This document shows, one piece after another, positions 7,567-15,248 of a DNA stretch of 22,331 nt (its first letter is position 1; every line of letters starts with the position of its first letter). The stretch comes from DATKCN01 sp035513175 (GTDB lineage: Bacteria > Chloroflexota > Chloroflexia > Thermomicrobiales > CFX8), in assembly GCA_035513175.1 (NCBI GenBank), contig DATKCN010000137.1:1-22331 (forward strand). The letters are read 5' to 3'. A model generated the notes under the pieces. That model was given only the letters and a program-made list of their open reading frames with translations. It was not told the origin of the DNA and made no database searches. A program made the translations under genes and the position numbers.

Positions 7567-8668
7567 TCTGGTACGCGTGTTCATTCGGCGGTCCCACGGC
7601 TACCCACAGGCGCCCCAGGGACGGCTCGGCGATGACCGACGCGAAGGTGATGACATCGCTGTCAGGGTCGTCGCCCGGCATGCGGCACAGCGCGTCCGGA
7701 TAGCAGGCGCGATCACGCAGGATGGTTTGCATGGCCTCCGCATTCAGTCCGCCACGGCGCGCCGCGAGCAGCTCGTCCATTCGCCGCAGCCTTTCCTTAG
7801 AGTTCGCGACGTTCTTAGGCTTCGACCGCTCCACGTGCTGAAGCGACTCGGCGACGTAGTGGTTCGAGTGCGCCAGCAGGCCCTCGACCGGGTCGAGCCG
7901 CGCGTCCCGACTCGGGGTGGTCTCCAGGTCGGCGGCGGCGCCATGGGAATCAAGCAGCATCAGGTTGCGCGACGACGCGCGCGTTACGCCACGCACGGCG
8001 CCGATGCCGTCGTCGACCGTCGACTGCGTGAGCGCCAGCCGCGACAGCATGTAGCGAGGCAACCCGTGGCGCCATCCGTCACACGTCACGAAGTTCGCGA
8101 ACACGCCCATGCCCCGGTTGTTGATCCCAATGTACGACACCTGGCCGGCCGGCATCAGCATGAGCACAGAGGGCATGTCGTCGGGCACGATCTCGGCAAC
8201 AATGGCGATCTCGCCGTAGAACGCGGGGAGATCGGCGTTCTGGCCGACGAGTGGAGAGCCGTTCGATGTCGCCTCCGCCAACACCGCGAACGACGTGCAC
8301 TCGTCGTTGCTCTCGGGGCTCGTGCTCGGCGTCACCGGTGTCGCAACCTCGGCGCGCAGCTGAAGCAGGTACGCTTCCGGAAGCGACAGGCCCGCTCCCG
8401 TCGCAAGACCCTGAATCTCGTCGTCGAAGAACGACGCGTGCTTCAGAACGTATGGCCGGTACGCCATGGCCCTCGCCAGCGCCACCTCGCGGTTGATGCC
8501 CGATTTCTGGTCGAGCCTGGTCAGCGCCTTGTCAAGGTGCCGGTGAATCAGGTCGCCGCACGCTTCGCCGAACTGCTCGCCGATCTGACGGTGTGTGCCT
8601 GAGAACCGGAAGAATGGGAATGCCCTGCCTTCGGCGGTAGCAGGCTGGATCGTCTGTGTCGTGCTCAT
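7547..8668 (-). CDS. C45-family autoproteolytic hydrolase/acyltransferase
   Basis: A 373-residue Ntn-hydrolase of the acyl-CoA:6-aminopenicillanate acyltransferase type (MEROPS C45). Such proteins cut themselves before an internal Cys, which becomes the N-terminal nucleophile for amide hydrolysis or acyl transfer. The N-terminal segment has the family block FSGTHRQIGEQFGE (about 22-35). The predicted cut is before C124 in NDECTSFAVLAE, followed by GSPLVGQNADLP. Later family features are IGINNRGMGVFANF and LAHSNHY. No signal peptide is seen, so it is probably cytosolic. GGAGG lies about ten bases before the ATG at 8666-8668; upstream frame extension is not conserved. It lies antisense between ureB and ureC, divergent from ureC with a 77-base shared promoter region. 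The family is clear; the substrate (N-acyl amide, peptide or lactam) is unknown. Confidence 0.87.
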   Translation of the reverse strand: MSTTQTIQPATAEGRAFPFFRFSGTHRQIGEQFGEACGDLIHRHLDKALTRLDQKSGINREVALARAMAYRPYVLKHASFFDDEIQGLATGAGLSLPEAYLLQLRAEVATPVTPSTSPESNDECTSFAVLAEATSNGSPLVGQNADLPAFYGEIAIVAEIVPDDMPSVLMLMPAGQVSYIGINNRGMGVFANFVTCDGWRHGLPRYMLSRLALTQSTVDDGIGAVRGVTRASSRNLMLLDSHGAAADLETTPSRDARLDPVEGLLAHSNHYVAESLQHVERSKPKNVANSKERLRRMDELLAARRGGLNAEAMQTILRDRACYPDALCRMPGDDPDSDVITFASVIAEPSLGRLWVAVGPPNEHAYQKHELSA

Positions 8669-8675
8669 GCGCTGT

Positions 8676-8744
8676 CGCCTCCCATCGTGATTCAGCACCT
8701 GCTGTGAGAGTATCATGCGCGCGAAGCGACCAGCATGGGAGGCG
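8676..8744. repeat. 10-bp inverted repeat carrying both Shine-Dalgarno sites
   Basis: CGCCTCCCAT (8676-8685) and ATGGGAGGCG (8735-8744) are exact reverse complements. Each arm is the ribosome-binding site of one divergent gene: C45 on the minus strand and ureC on the plus strand. The ureC spacing to ATG is only three to four bases, which is short. Confidence 0.8.
8709..8716. promoter_or_regulatory. Overlapping divergent -10 candidates for C45 and ureC
   Basis: AGTATCAT reads TATCAT on the plus strand (8711-8716) and GATACT on the minus strand (8709-8714), both good -10 matches. Leaders would be about 23 bases for ureC and 34 for the C45 gene. No clear -35 is seen on either side. Confidence 0.35.
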
Positions 8745-8745
8745 C

Positions 8746-10440
8746 ATGCCCCGCGAGATCGATCGTTCAGACTACAACCGACGATTCGGCGCGACGACGG
8801 GAGACCGCGTGCGCCTCGGCGACACCAACCTCTTCGCACGCGTCGAGCGCGACGACTCGTTGCCTGGCTCCGAGCCGCTGGCGGGCTTTGCGCGGCCGCT
8901 GCGAGACGGCATGCTGATCGGCCGATCGACTCCGAGTCAGCTCGACCTCATCGTCACCAATGTCGTCGTGATCGACCCGGTGCTCGGCATCGTCAAGAGC
9001 AATATAGGCATCAAGGATGGCCGAGTCGCCGGGATCGGACGCGCGGGCAATCCGGACGTCACTGACGGCATCGATCTCGTCATTGGCAGCGCGACGGGAC
9101 TCATCCCAGGTGACGGGCTGATCGCAACCCCCGGCGGCGTCGACAGCCACGTGCACCTCTCCAGCCCGAGCATGGCCCCGGCGGCCCTGTACAGCGGCAT
9201 TACGACGTTTGTAGCTCAGGGCAGCGGCGGTGTCTGGGACCTGGGCGTCAACCCCGCGAACAATCTATTGCGGGTGTTCGAGGCATTCGAGTCGATCCCG
9301 ATCAACCTCGCGACGCTCGGGCGGGGATCGACCGATCGCGCGCAGCTTGAAGCGCATCTCGTCGCAGGGGCGGCGGGATTCAAGATCCACGAGGATGTCG
9401 GCGCGTTCTCGTCAGTGATCGACACGTGTCTTACCGTCGCTGACGAGGCCGGAGTGCAGGTCGCAATCCATACGGACGGCATCAACGAGGGGGGCGAGCT
9501 GCGGGACACCATCGCCGCAATTGCCGGTCGCTCGATACACGCGTATCACGTCGAGGGCTCGGGCGGCGGTCACGCGCCGAACATGCTCGAAATTTGTTCG
9601 GAATCGAACGTCATCGGTTCGTCGACGAACCCGACGCTGCCGTACTCCGTCAACTCCGTCGCCGAACAGCTCGACATGATCCTCACGGTGCATCGCGGGA
9701 GCTACGAGAGCGTGGAGGACCTCGCCGCCGCCAGAGACCGCGTGCGAGCCGGGACGATCGCCGCCGAGGACGTGCTGCACGACCTCGGCGCCATCGCCAT
9801 CGTGTCGTCCGACTCGCAGGGCATGGGACGCATCGGACAGGTCATCTCGCGGACCTGGCAGCTCGCGCACCATATGAAGCGTGTCCGGGGCGGCGGTTTC
9901 GACCTCGCCAGCGGAGAGGGTGACGACAACGAACGCATCCTGCGTTATATCGCCAAGCACACGATCAATCCGGCGATCGCGCATGGGCTGGACGCCGAGG
10001 TCGGTAGCCTGGCTCCGGGCAAGCTCGCTGACATCATCCTCTGGCGACCCGCGTTCTTCGGCGCGAAGCCACAGGTTATCGTCAAGGGCGGCTTCGTCGT
10101 CGCGGGGCAGATCAGCGACGGTGACGGCTCGACCAGAGTGAGCCAGCCGTTGGTGTATGGACCAATGTGGGGCGGGCTCGGCAGTGCTCCGGCGCGACTT
10201 GCCGTGAACTTCGTCGCGTCACACGCGGCTGCAGGCATTCCCGGCGGCACACATCTTCAACGTCGCTGCGTCGTGGTGCGGAACACGCGCCTGACGTTCA
10301 AAGCCGACATGGTCCGCAACACCGCGAGCCCGGTGGTGCGCGTCGATCGCGACACGCACCAGGTCACCGTCGAAGGCGAGCCGGTGATCAATCCGCCCGC
10401 TGACATGCTTCCACTCGCACAACGGTATTTTCTAGCCTGA
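8746..10440 (+). CDS. ureC: Urease alpha subunit-like nickel amidohydrolase
   Basis: A 564-residue protein (classical alpha about 567-570) with the full urease alpha architecture. Metal ligands are H135-V-H137, carbamylated K213 in GFKIHEDVG, H242, H268 in YHVEGSGGGHAP and D356 in SSDSQGMGR. Catalytic-site residues H215, D217, H316 and R332 also line up with those of Klebsiella urease (H219, D221, H320, R336). The flap reads MILTVHRG where classical enzymes have MVCHHL, so the flap Cys is Val315. The N-terminal region between residues 36 and 65 is also unusual. The end LPLAQRYFLA is classical. It should form the di-nickel active subunit with UreA and UreB and hydrolyse urea or a related amide. 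It is separated from ureAB by the antisense C45 gene. ATG 8746 is chosen for family length and the GGGAGG before it. Confidence 0.92.
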   Translation: MPREIDRSDYNRRFGATTGDRVRLGDTNLFARVERDDSLPGSEPLAGFARPLRDGMLIGRSTPSQLDLIVTNVVVIDPVLGIVKSNIGIKDGRVAGIGRAGNPDVTDGIDLVIGSATGLIPGDGLIATPGGVDSHVHLSSPSMAPAALYSGITTFVAQGSGGVWDLGVNPANNLLRVFEAFESIPINLATLGRGSTDRAQLEAHLVAGAAGFKIHEDVGAFSSVIDTCLTVADEAGVQVAIHTDGINEGGELRDTIAAIAGRSIHAYHVEGSGGGHAPNMLEICSESNVIGSSTNPTLPYSVNSVAEQLDMILTVHRGSYESVEDLAAARDRVRAGTIAAEDVLHDLGAIAIVSSDSQGMGRIGQVISRTWQLAHHMKRVRGGGFDLASGEGDDNERILRYIAKHTINPAIAHGLDAEVGSLAPGKLADIILWRPAFFGAKPQVIVKGGFVVAGQISDGDGSTRVSQPLVYGPMWGGLGSAPARLAVNFVASHAAAGIPGGTHLQRRCVVVRNTRLTFKADMVRNTASPVVRVDRDTHQVTVEGEPVINPPADMLPLAQRYFLA

Positions 10441-10443
10441 AGC

Positions 10444-10468
10444 GCGTGCGCCGTCTTGCTGGCGACGC
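10444..10468. terminator. GC hairpin between convergent ureC and acyl-CoA dehydrogenase genes
   Basis: GCGT(G)CGCC, loop GTCTTGCT, then GGCGACGC: an 8-bp stem with one bulged G just after the ureC stop and just before the opposing stop. It could end both transcripts; there is no T-run. Confidence 0.4.
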
Positions 10469-10474
10469 ATCCTG

Positions 10475-11665
10475 TCACGCCAGATCGGTCGCCGCCGGGC
10501 TGGGACGCCTGAACGGACGCTCGACGCGACTCCCGAGCGCGTAGCCGGCCTGCATCACCTGATGGATCTCGGATGTCCCACCGTAAATGACCGCGCCCTT
10601 GGCGTTCGCCCAATGCCGGAGGAGCGCGGCGTGTTCGCCCGTGGAGTGTGCCTGCACGACGCCGAGCGCGTCGCTCGCGTTCTCGTGCGCGGCGCGCGCC
10701 GACGACCATTTCGCGAGCCCGGTTTCCCGACCGTTCGGCATTCCGGCGTTCTTCAGTTCCGCGGCTGCCGCCAGCAACGCACGGGCCCGCGTTTCTCGCG
10801 AGTGCATGCGGGCCAGCGCCGCGCCATGCAGGCCCAGGCCGGTGTCGCCGATCTCGCGGAGGAACGCGGCAGCGAGGCGCCGGCATTCGGCGGCGATGCC
10901 AAGCGCCCCGGCGCCTACCGTGAACAGTCCGTTCCCCAGAGCCGAGAGCGCTACAACGAATCCCTCGCCGACCTCGCCAAGGACTCCGTTTCCGGGCACG
11001 AAGACATCATGACAGGCGATAGCGCCCGTGTCTCCGGCGCGCAGGCCAAACTTGCCGTGCAACGCGGTTATCGACAGCCCCCGTGTATCCATGGGGACGA
11101 TGAAGGACGTGATTCCTCGGTGACGGAGCGCCGGATCGACCGTGGCGAACATCACGACGACATCGGCATCGCTGACGCCGCTGATCCACGTCTTCTCGCC
11201 GTTGAGCAGGTAGCCGCCATCGACTGGTCGCGCGCGCATCCGAAGCGCCGCGACATCGGAACCCGCCCCAGGCTCGGTCAGCGCGAAGGTTGCCAACCGC
11301 TGTCCGCGCGCCAGCAACGGCAGCCACTCGTCCCGCTGCGTGTCGCTCCCCCATTGCAGGATGCACATTGCGGCGAGCGCGAGATGCACCGTCAGGGCGA
11401 CCTGATGGGCGGTGTCGATCTTTCCAAGCTCTTCGCATGCGGCAGCCAGCGCGACGTAGTCGCGACCCAGACCACCGTAGCGCGATGGCAAGGTCAATCC
11501 AAACAGCCCGAACGACGCCATTGCCTCAATCGCAGCCACGTTGGCGGCGCCATCCGCGAATCGCTGGTCGATGTCGACCGACAGCGATCGTGCGCCCAGA
11601 TCGCGAACGAGGCCGATGACATCTGCCGCTGATCTCCAGGCGCGCGGAATCTCTCGCTCACTCAT
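10475..11665 (-). CDS. Acyl-CoA dehydrogenase family flavoprotein lacking the usual catalytic Glu
   Basis: A 396-residue protein with the acyl-CoA dehydrogenase fold. The FAD/substrate blocks are LPSRYGGLGRDYVALA, FALTEPGAGSDVAAL, GYLLNGEKTWISG and the beta-domain GKFGLRAGDTGAI. Normal enzymes use FAD to form an alpha-beta double bond in acyl-CoA with a Glu base in IYEGT. Here that block reads IYGGTSEIH, with G362. The alternative Glu position used by isovaleryl-CoA dehydrogenase falls in SALGNGLF, again Gly. The usual GGxGY and RDA blocks before it are also lost (QAHSTGEH, WANAK). The protein may use another base, or do a related flavin reaction. The ATG has no Shine-Dalgarno site. It converges on ureC and is divergent from the M24 gene. 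Confidence 0.85.
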   Translation of the reverse strand: MSEREIPRAWRSAADVIGLVRDLGARSLSVDIDQRFADGAANVAAIEAMASFGLFGLTLPSRYGGLGRDYVALAAACEELGKIDTAHQVALTVHLALAAMCILQWGSDTQRDEWLPLLARGQRLATFALTEPGAGSDVAALRMRARPVDGGYLLNGEKTWISGVSDADVVVMFATVDPALRHRGITSFIVPMDTRGLSITALHGKFGLRAGDTGAIACHDVFVPGNGVLGEVGEGFVVALSALGNGLFTVGAGALGIAAECRRLAAAFLREIGDTGLGLHGAALARMHSRETRARALLAAAAELKNAGMPNGRETGLAKWSSARAAHENASDALGVVQAHSTGEHAALLRHWANAKGAVIYGGTSEIHQVMQAGYALGSRVERPFRRPSPAATDLA

Positions 11666-11671
11666 CGCCCG

Positions 11672-11677
11672 ATTCTA
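11672..11677 (-). promoter_or_regulatory. Candidate -10 placing the dehydrogenase start as leaderless
   Basis: On the minus strand TAGAAT, a 5/6 -10 match, ends six bases before the ATG, so transcription would start at or next to the first codon. This agrees with the missing Shine-Dalgarno site. No -35 is obvious. Confidence 0.35.
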
Positions 11678-11722
11678 CGTTAGGATGCCGCCCGTGAATG
11701 CTTGACATGAAAGGGCCAAGGC

Positions 11723-12919
11723 GTGTCGAACGCGTGGGACGATCTCGCGATTCCGATCGAGCAGTACGTGGCGCGGCGCCAGCGCTGCCGCGTCGAGGCC
11801 AGCGCGCGAGGATTCGCCGGGCTGATCGTGCTCGCGCGCGATCCCGACCGGGCCGGGAACGGTCTGTACCTGGCAAATCACCGCCCAATCGCTGGTTCGC
11901 ATCCGTCAATGTACGGGCAACGCGGGCGTGGTTACTGCGCGATCGTCATTCCTGTCGACCGTGAGGAGACGCTGCTGGTCACGTCGCCCTACTACGAGCC
12001 GGATGTGACCGTCGGGCAGGTGGCGGTCGACACCAACCTGCCGCGTGGTCTCGCGATGGTCATCGAGGGATACCGGCTGGAACGCGGCGAGCGATGGGGC
12101 ATAGTTGGCGAGGAGTTCCTGCCGGTTCTGCTGCACCGAGACATCACGACCGCGCTGCCGTATTGCTCCTTTTACTTTGCAGACGACATTTTGTGGTCGA
12201 TGCGAGCGATCAAGGACGAGTTTGAGCAGGCGATTCTGCGCGAGGCGGCGGTCATCGCCGACGCGGGCTCTGCCTCGGCAATGACCGCGTTCCGGGCAGG
12301 CCGCACGGAAAACCAGGTTGTCGCCGACATTGACGCCACGTTGCGCTCGATGGGCGCGCAGAACACGTCTCTCACCTGTCAGAGCGGTGTCTACCGCTCG
12401 GGAGAGCCGCTGATACGCCCCTTCGCCTCGGAACGCGTGCTCGCGCCTGGTGACATGGCCCAGCTCGAAATCCGGGGCACGTTCAAGGGGTACGGCTTCG
12501 ACATCTGCCGGTCGGCGGTCGTCGGGCCCCCGGACGACATCCAGCGCCACATGTTCGAGACGGTTGACCGGATGCTCGACGCGATCATATCCAAGGCGGC
12601 GCCGGGGGTGCGCGCCGAGCAACTGCAGGATGAGATCGACGCGATCGCGCATGCCGAGGGCTTCGACGGCTACCAATCAATGCGCTTCGGTGGCCCGAGC
12701 ACGTACTGCGGTCATGGACTCGGCGTCGCGAGCGACGAGCCGCCGGTGCTGTTCAGCGGCGACAAAACCATTCTGCGTCCCGGCATGTTCCTGACACCCG
12801 AGCCCGGTCTGTATCGTCATCCACGCGGCGGGCTGCGGCTGGAGGACAACATCATCGTCACGGAGGACGGCTGCGAAAACCTGAACACCAGCCGCCGCTG
12901 GTGGTGGAGCGACGATTGA
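11723..12919 (+). CDS. M24-family (creatinase/aminopeptidase fold) hydrolase
   Basis: A 398-residue two-domain protein. The N-terminal creatinase-type domain spans about 10-160 and the C-terminal pita-bread domain about 165-390. Dinuclear metal ligands line up as E249, D260, H331, E360 and E374. Family blocks are GYGFDICRSAVVG, YCGHGLGVASDEPP, LTPEPGLY and LRLEDNIIVTEDG. The first ligand is normally Asp (DxG) and is here Glu in LEIRG, with the usual 11-residue spacing to D260 kept. Relatives include Xaa-Pro aminopeptidases, creatinase and ectoine hydrolase, so the substrate may be a small C-N compound rather than a proline peptide. GTG 11723 is the only start near conserved sequence; AAGG precedes it weakly. 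It is divergent from the dehydrogenase gene. The fold is certain, the reaction open. Confidence 0.88.
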   Translation: MSNAWDDLAIPIEQYVARRQRCRVEASARGFAGLIVLARDPDRAGNGLYLANHRPIAGSHPSMYGQRGRGYCAIVIPVDREETLLVTSPYYEPDVTVGQVAVDTNLPRGLAMVIEGYRLERGERWGIVGEEFLPVLLHRDITTALPYCSFYFADDILWSMRAIKDEFEQAILREAAVIADAGSASAMTAFRAGRTENQVVADIDATLRSMGAQNTSLTCQSGVYRSGEPLIRPFASERVLAPGDMAQLEIRGTFKGYGFDICRSAVVGPPDDIQRHMFETVDRMLDAIISKAAPGVRAEQLQDEIDAIAHAEGFDGYQSMRFGGPSTYCGHGLGVASDEPPVLFSGDKTILRPGMFLTPEPGLYRHPRGGLRLEDNIIVTEDGCENLNTSRRWWWSDD

Positions 12920-13012
12920 CGTCGCTCCGTCTGTTGCGCCGGGAACCCGCGTGAGTCACGATACGTCTATCAGGTGATGGGAGCGCGCAACGATCGAGAT
13001 TGAGGAGCTGCA

Positions 13013-13456
13013 ATGGGCGGGCCTGAGCGCACGATATTGGCAATAGGCGGCGGCGTGCTGGCCGTCGTGCTGGTGGCCATCGGCGTCGTGCTCGTGTTCG
13101 GTTCGTCGGACATCGAGCAGTTTCCGCCGGACTCGCCGCCAGGAACGGTCCAACGCTATCTGAACTCGCTGCGCGAGCGTGACTACGACACGGCGGAAGC
13201 GCTGCTGTCAGCGCGCGTGCGACGCCAGTTCACGACCGACGAATTCCGGCGAGTGTCCTTCTGCCCAACGCAGGATGGCCGCCGGGTGCGCGTGTTACGG
13301 ACCGATGAGAGCGATACACACGCCACGGTGGTCCTGTCTATCGAACAGATAAGCGGCACAGGCGTCCAGTTCGAGCGCTACTCCTACGAGCATCCAGTCT
13401 CTCTGGTGTGGGAAGACGGAGTGTGGAAGATCGATGACGCGTACTTGTGTGTCTAG
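13013..13456 (+). CDS. Membrane-anchored NTF2-like (DUF4878-type) protein
   Basis: A 147-residue protein with one N-terminal membrane helix at about residues 7-29, followed by a soluble domain. The domain begins SPPGTVQRYLNSLRERDYDTAEALLS, the typical opening of DUF4878/NTF2-like domains. It ends in beta strands closing with HPVSLVWEDGVWKIDD, the usual final strand of these cone-shaped folds. Two Cys residues (in SFCPT and at AYLCV) might pair, since the domain should lie outside the membrane. GAGGAG lies six bases before the ATG. The next gene follows closely on the same strand. It probably binds or supports an envelope partner; no catalytic residues are visible. Confidence 0.78.
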   Translation: MGGPERTILAIGGGVLAVVLVAIGVVLVFGSSDIEQFPPDSPPGTVQRYLNSLRERDYDTAEALLSARVRRQFTTDEFRRVSFCPTQDGRRVRVLRTDESDTHATVVLSIEQISGTGVQFERYSYEHPVSLVWEDGVWKIDDAYLCV

Positions 13457-13492
13457 CGCGGCTTGCCCGCCTCAGTGAGGATCGACGGCCCG

Positions 13493-15136
13493 ATGCTCCT
13501 CGCGCGTCGCCTGTATCTGTATTTCATCGCCGCGATCAGCCTTGTCACGCTGGCGGTCGGGCTGACAAATCTACTTGACCTCCTGTTTCGCTGGTCATGG
13601 GAGCAGATAAGCGGCGGCAGCCTGCTCTCTTCAGACCCTGACGTTATTCGTCGTCAACTCAGTATCCACGTTGCCCTCGTCACCGTGTCGCTGCCGATCT
13701 GGTTGCTGCACTGGTGGCTGATCGAGCGGTCGGACGCACAGGACGCGATTCGGCGCGAGGAGGAGCGGCGCTCAACGCTGCGCGCCCTGTATCTGACGAC
13801 CGGGTTCACGATGGCATTCATTTTCTGGATCGTCAACGCGATCCGGGTGGTCAATGCTGCCACACGTCGTGTGCTCGACATCGATTCAACGTTCTGGCAA
13901 CGGACGAACGTCGAGTCCGCGCTGGCCATACTCCTCGTTACCAGCGGCGTCTGGACTCTCCACGCATGGACTCGGATACGGGACGAGCGCGCCGGACCGC
14001 TGGAAGGTCCGAGTGACTGGCTGCCGCGCCTCTATCTTCTCGGGGCGGCGTCTGCCGGGGCGCTCCTGGTGCTTTCAGGCGTGTCTGACATTCTGGCGCT
14101 GGCGGTCGAAGCCATTGCGGGAGACCGATCGACAATCACCGACGGCAACTGGTGGAGCGGGATTGTCGCCGACTCCGTGGGGCCCGTGGTAGTCGGTCTG
14201 GGAGCATGGACGCTGCATTGGGGTCACGTTCTTAGGACCGCCGCGGGACGCGACTGGCGCGCCGCCCGTTTCGAGCGCTCCGCGCTGCACTACGTGTACA
14301 TCTACCTGCTCGCCCTTGTAGGCGTCCTCGCGTCGCTGCTGTTTGGCAGCTCCGCGCTCCAGGAACTGCTGCGAGCGGCGCTCGGCGGCACGCCGTCAAG
14401 CGAGCCGTTCGTCCTGCGTCTGGTCGAGCCGCTGGCCCGCGCCGTGCCGTTCGTCGCGATGTGGGTGTATCACCGCTCGCTCGTCCTGCGCGGGTTGGAC
14501 GACGCGGGAAAAACGGCGGCCAGCAACACCCCGCGGCGCATCTATAGCTATGCGATTGCCTTTACCGGGCTCGCCGTCGGGGCGTTCGGCCTGGCTGCAA
14601 CGCTTTATCTCAGCCTCGACACGCTGCTCGACCCCAGCGCGCGAATCGTGGACGCCGGCGATGGTTGGCGGGATGATCTCAGCCGCTTCGTTGCGCTCGC
14701 CATCGTTGGCGCTGCCGCCTGGCTCTGGCAGTGGTACGTCGTGCAGAAGTCGATCGCTCTCGACCCGGTGGAGGAGCGGTCCGCGACTCCGCGGCGCGTC
14801 TATCTGCTGGCAGTCATCGCGGGGTCCGTCATGGCGTTGCTCGGCAGCCTTGCAGTCGTCGTGTACCGGATATTGGCGGCATTGCTGAACGTAGCCGGCG
14901 CGGGGCTGCGAGCGGACCTGAGCGCGCCGATCGCCATCTCTGTCGTCGCTGGCGCCGTGCTGGCGTACCACGGCGCGATCCTGCGGGCGGACGTGGCGGC
15001 GCGCCCCGATCCCGAGCACAAGCGGGCGGAATTCTCGCTTTCTATCTCAGGTCCAGCCGGAGCGAGCGTCGAGGATGTGGCCGAAATCGTGCGCGCCGCC
15101 CTACCGCCAGACTTCGAGGTGCGGACCGGGCGTTAG
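13493..15136 (+). CDS. DUF5671-type polytopic membrane protein with six internal repeats
   Basis: A 547-residue integral membrane protein with about twelve helices. Six repeats of 81-92 residues are visible. Each opens with a Tyr after a basic stretch (Y8, Y100, Y181, Y270, Y351, Y437; for example RRLY, PRLY, PRRIY, PRRVY). Each then has two hydrophobic helices and closes with an aromatic/His motif (LLHWW, TLHAW, TLHWG, VYHRS, WQWY, AYHG). This pattern fits DUF5671 repeats. The final 40 residues form a soluble tail ending in a helix-rich VEDVAEIVRAALPPDFEV. GAGGA stands about eleven bases before ATG 13493; GTG 13475 and TTG 13463 are possible but lack such a site. It follows the NTF2-like gene by 36 bases. 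The function is unknown; conserved membrane His/Trp could hint at a cofactor, but that is speculation. Confidence 0.8.
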   Translation: MLLARRLYLYFIAAISLVTLAVGLTNLLDLLFRWSWEQISGGSLLSSDPDVIRRQLSIHVALVTVSLPIWLLHWWLIERSDAQDAIRREEERRSTLRALYLTTGFTMAFIFWIVNAIRVVNAATRRVLDIDSTFWQRTNVESALAILLVTSGVWTLHAWTRIRDERAGPLEGPSDWLPRLYLLGAASAGALLVLSGVSDILALAVEAIAGDRSTITDGNWWSGIVADSVGPVVVGLGAWTLHWGHVLRTAAGRDWRAARFERSALHYVYIYLLALVGVLASLLFGSSALQELLRAALGGTPSSEPFVLRLVEPLARAVPFVAMWVYHRSLVLRGLDDAGKTAASNTPRRIYSYAIAFTGLAVGAFGLAATLYLSLDTLLDPSARIVDAGDGWRDDLSRFVALAIVGAAAWLWQWYVVQKSIALDPVEERSATPRRVYLLAVIAGSVMALLGSLAVVVYRILAALLNVAGAGLRADLSAPIAISVVAGAVLAYHGAILRADVAARPDPEHKRAEFSLSISGPAGASVEDVAEIVRAALPPDFEVRTGR

Positions 15137-15175
15137 CGGGAGGAAGCGGCATCGGACGTTGTTCTAGACCGCCGG

Positions 15176-15204
15176 TTGACAGGACGCAACCACGGACATA
15201 CGAT
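15176..15204 (+). promoter_or_regulatory. Strong vegetative promoter of the TM2 gene
   Basis: A perfect -35 TTGACA (15176-15181), 17-base spacer, and TACGAT (15199-15204). Transcription would start near 15211, which favours the ATG at 15249 over the one at 15219 as the start of translation. Confidence 0.65.
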
Positions 15205-15248
15205 CCTTGCGTCGGATCATGTCAACAGGCGAGGAAGGGACACTCCGC

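Noticed and set aside
7562..8602. Long plus-strand frame opposite the C45 gene, which would have joined ureB to ureC
   Set aside because: Its translation is Arg/His-rich with no family feature, while the minus strand has the clear C45 motifs and a ribosome site.
10562..11632. Long plus-strand frame opposite the acyl-CoA dehydrogenase gene
   Set aside because: No domain, biased composition; the opposing frame has all flavin-binding blocks.
11702..11707. TTGACA as a -35 for the M24 gene
   Set aside because: A -10 at the right distance would fall inside the start of the gene (GTCGAA), which does not match.
15207..15248. Longer TM2 protein starting at 15207 or 15219
   Set aside because: These starts fall before or only a few bases after the predicted transcription start and lack a ribosome site.
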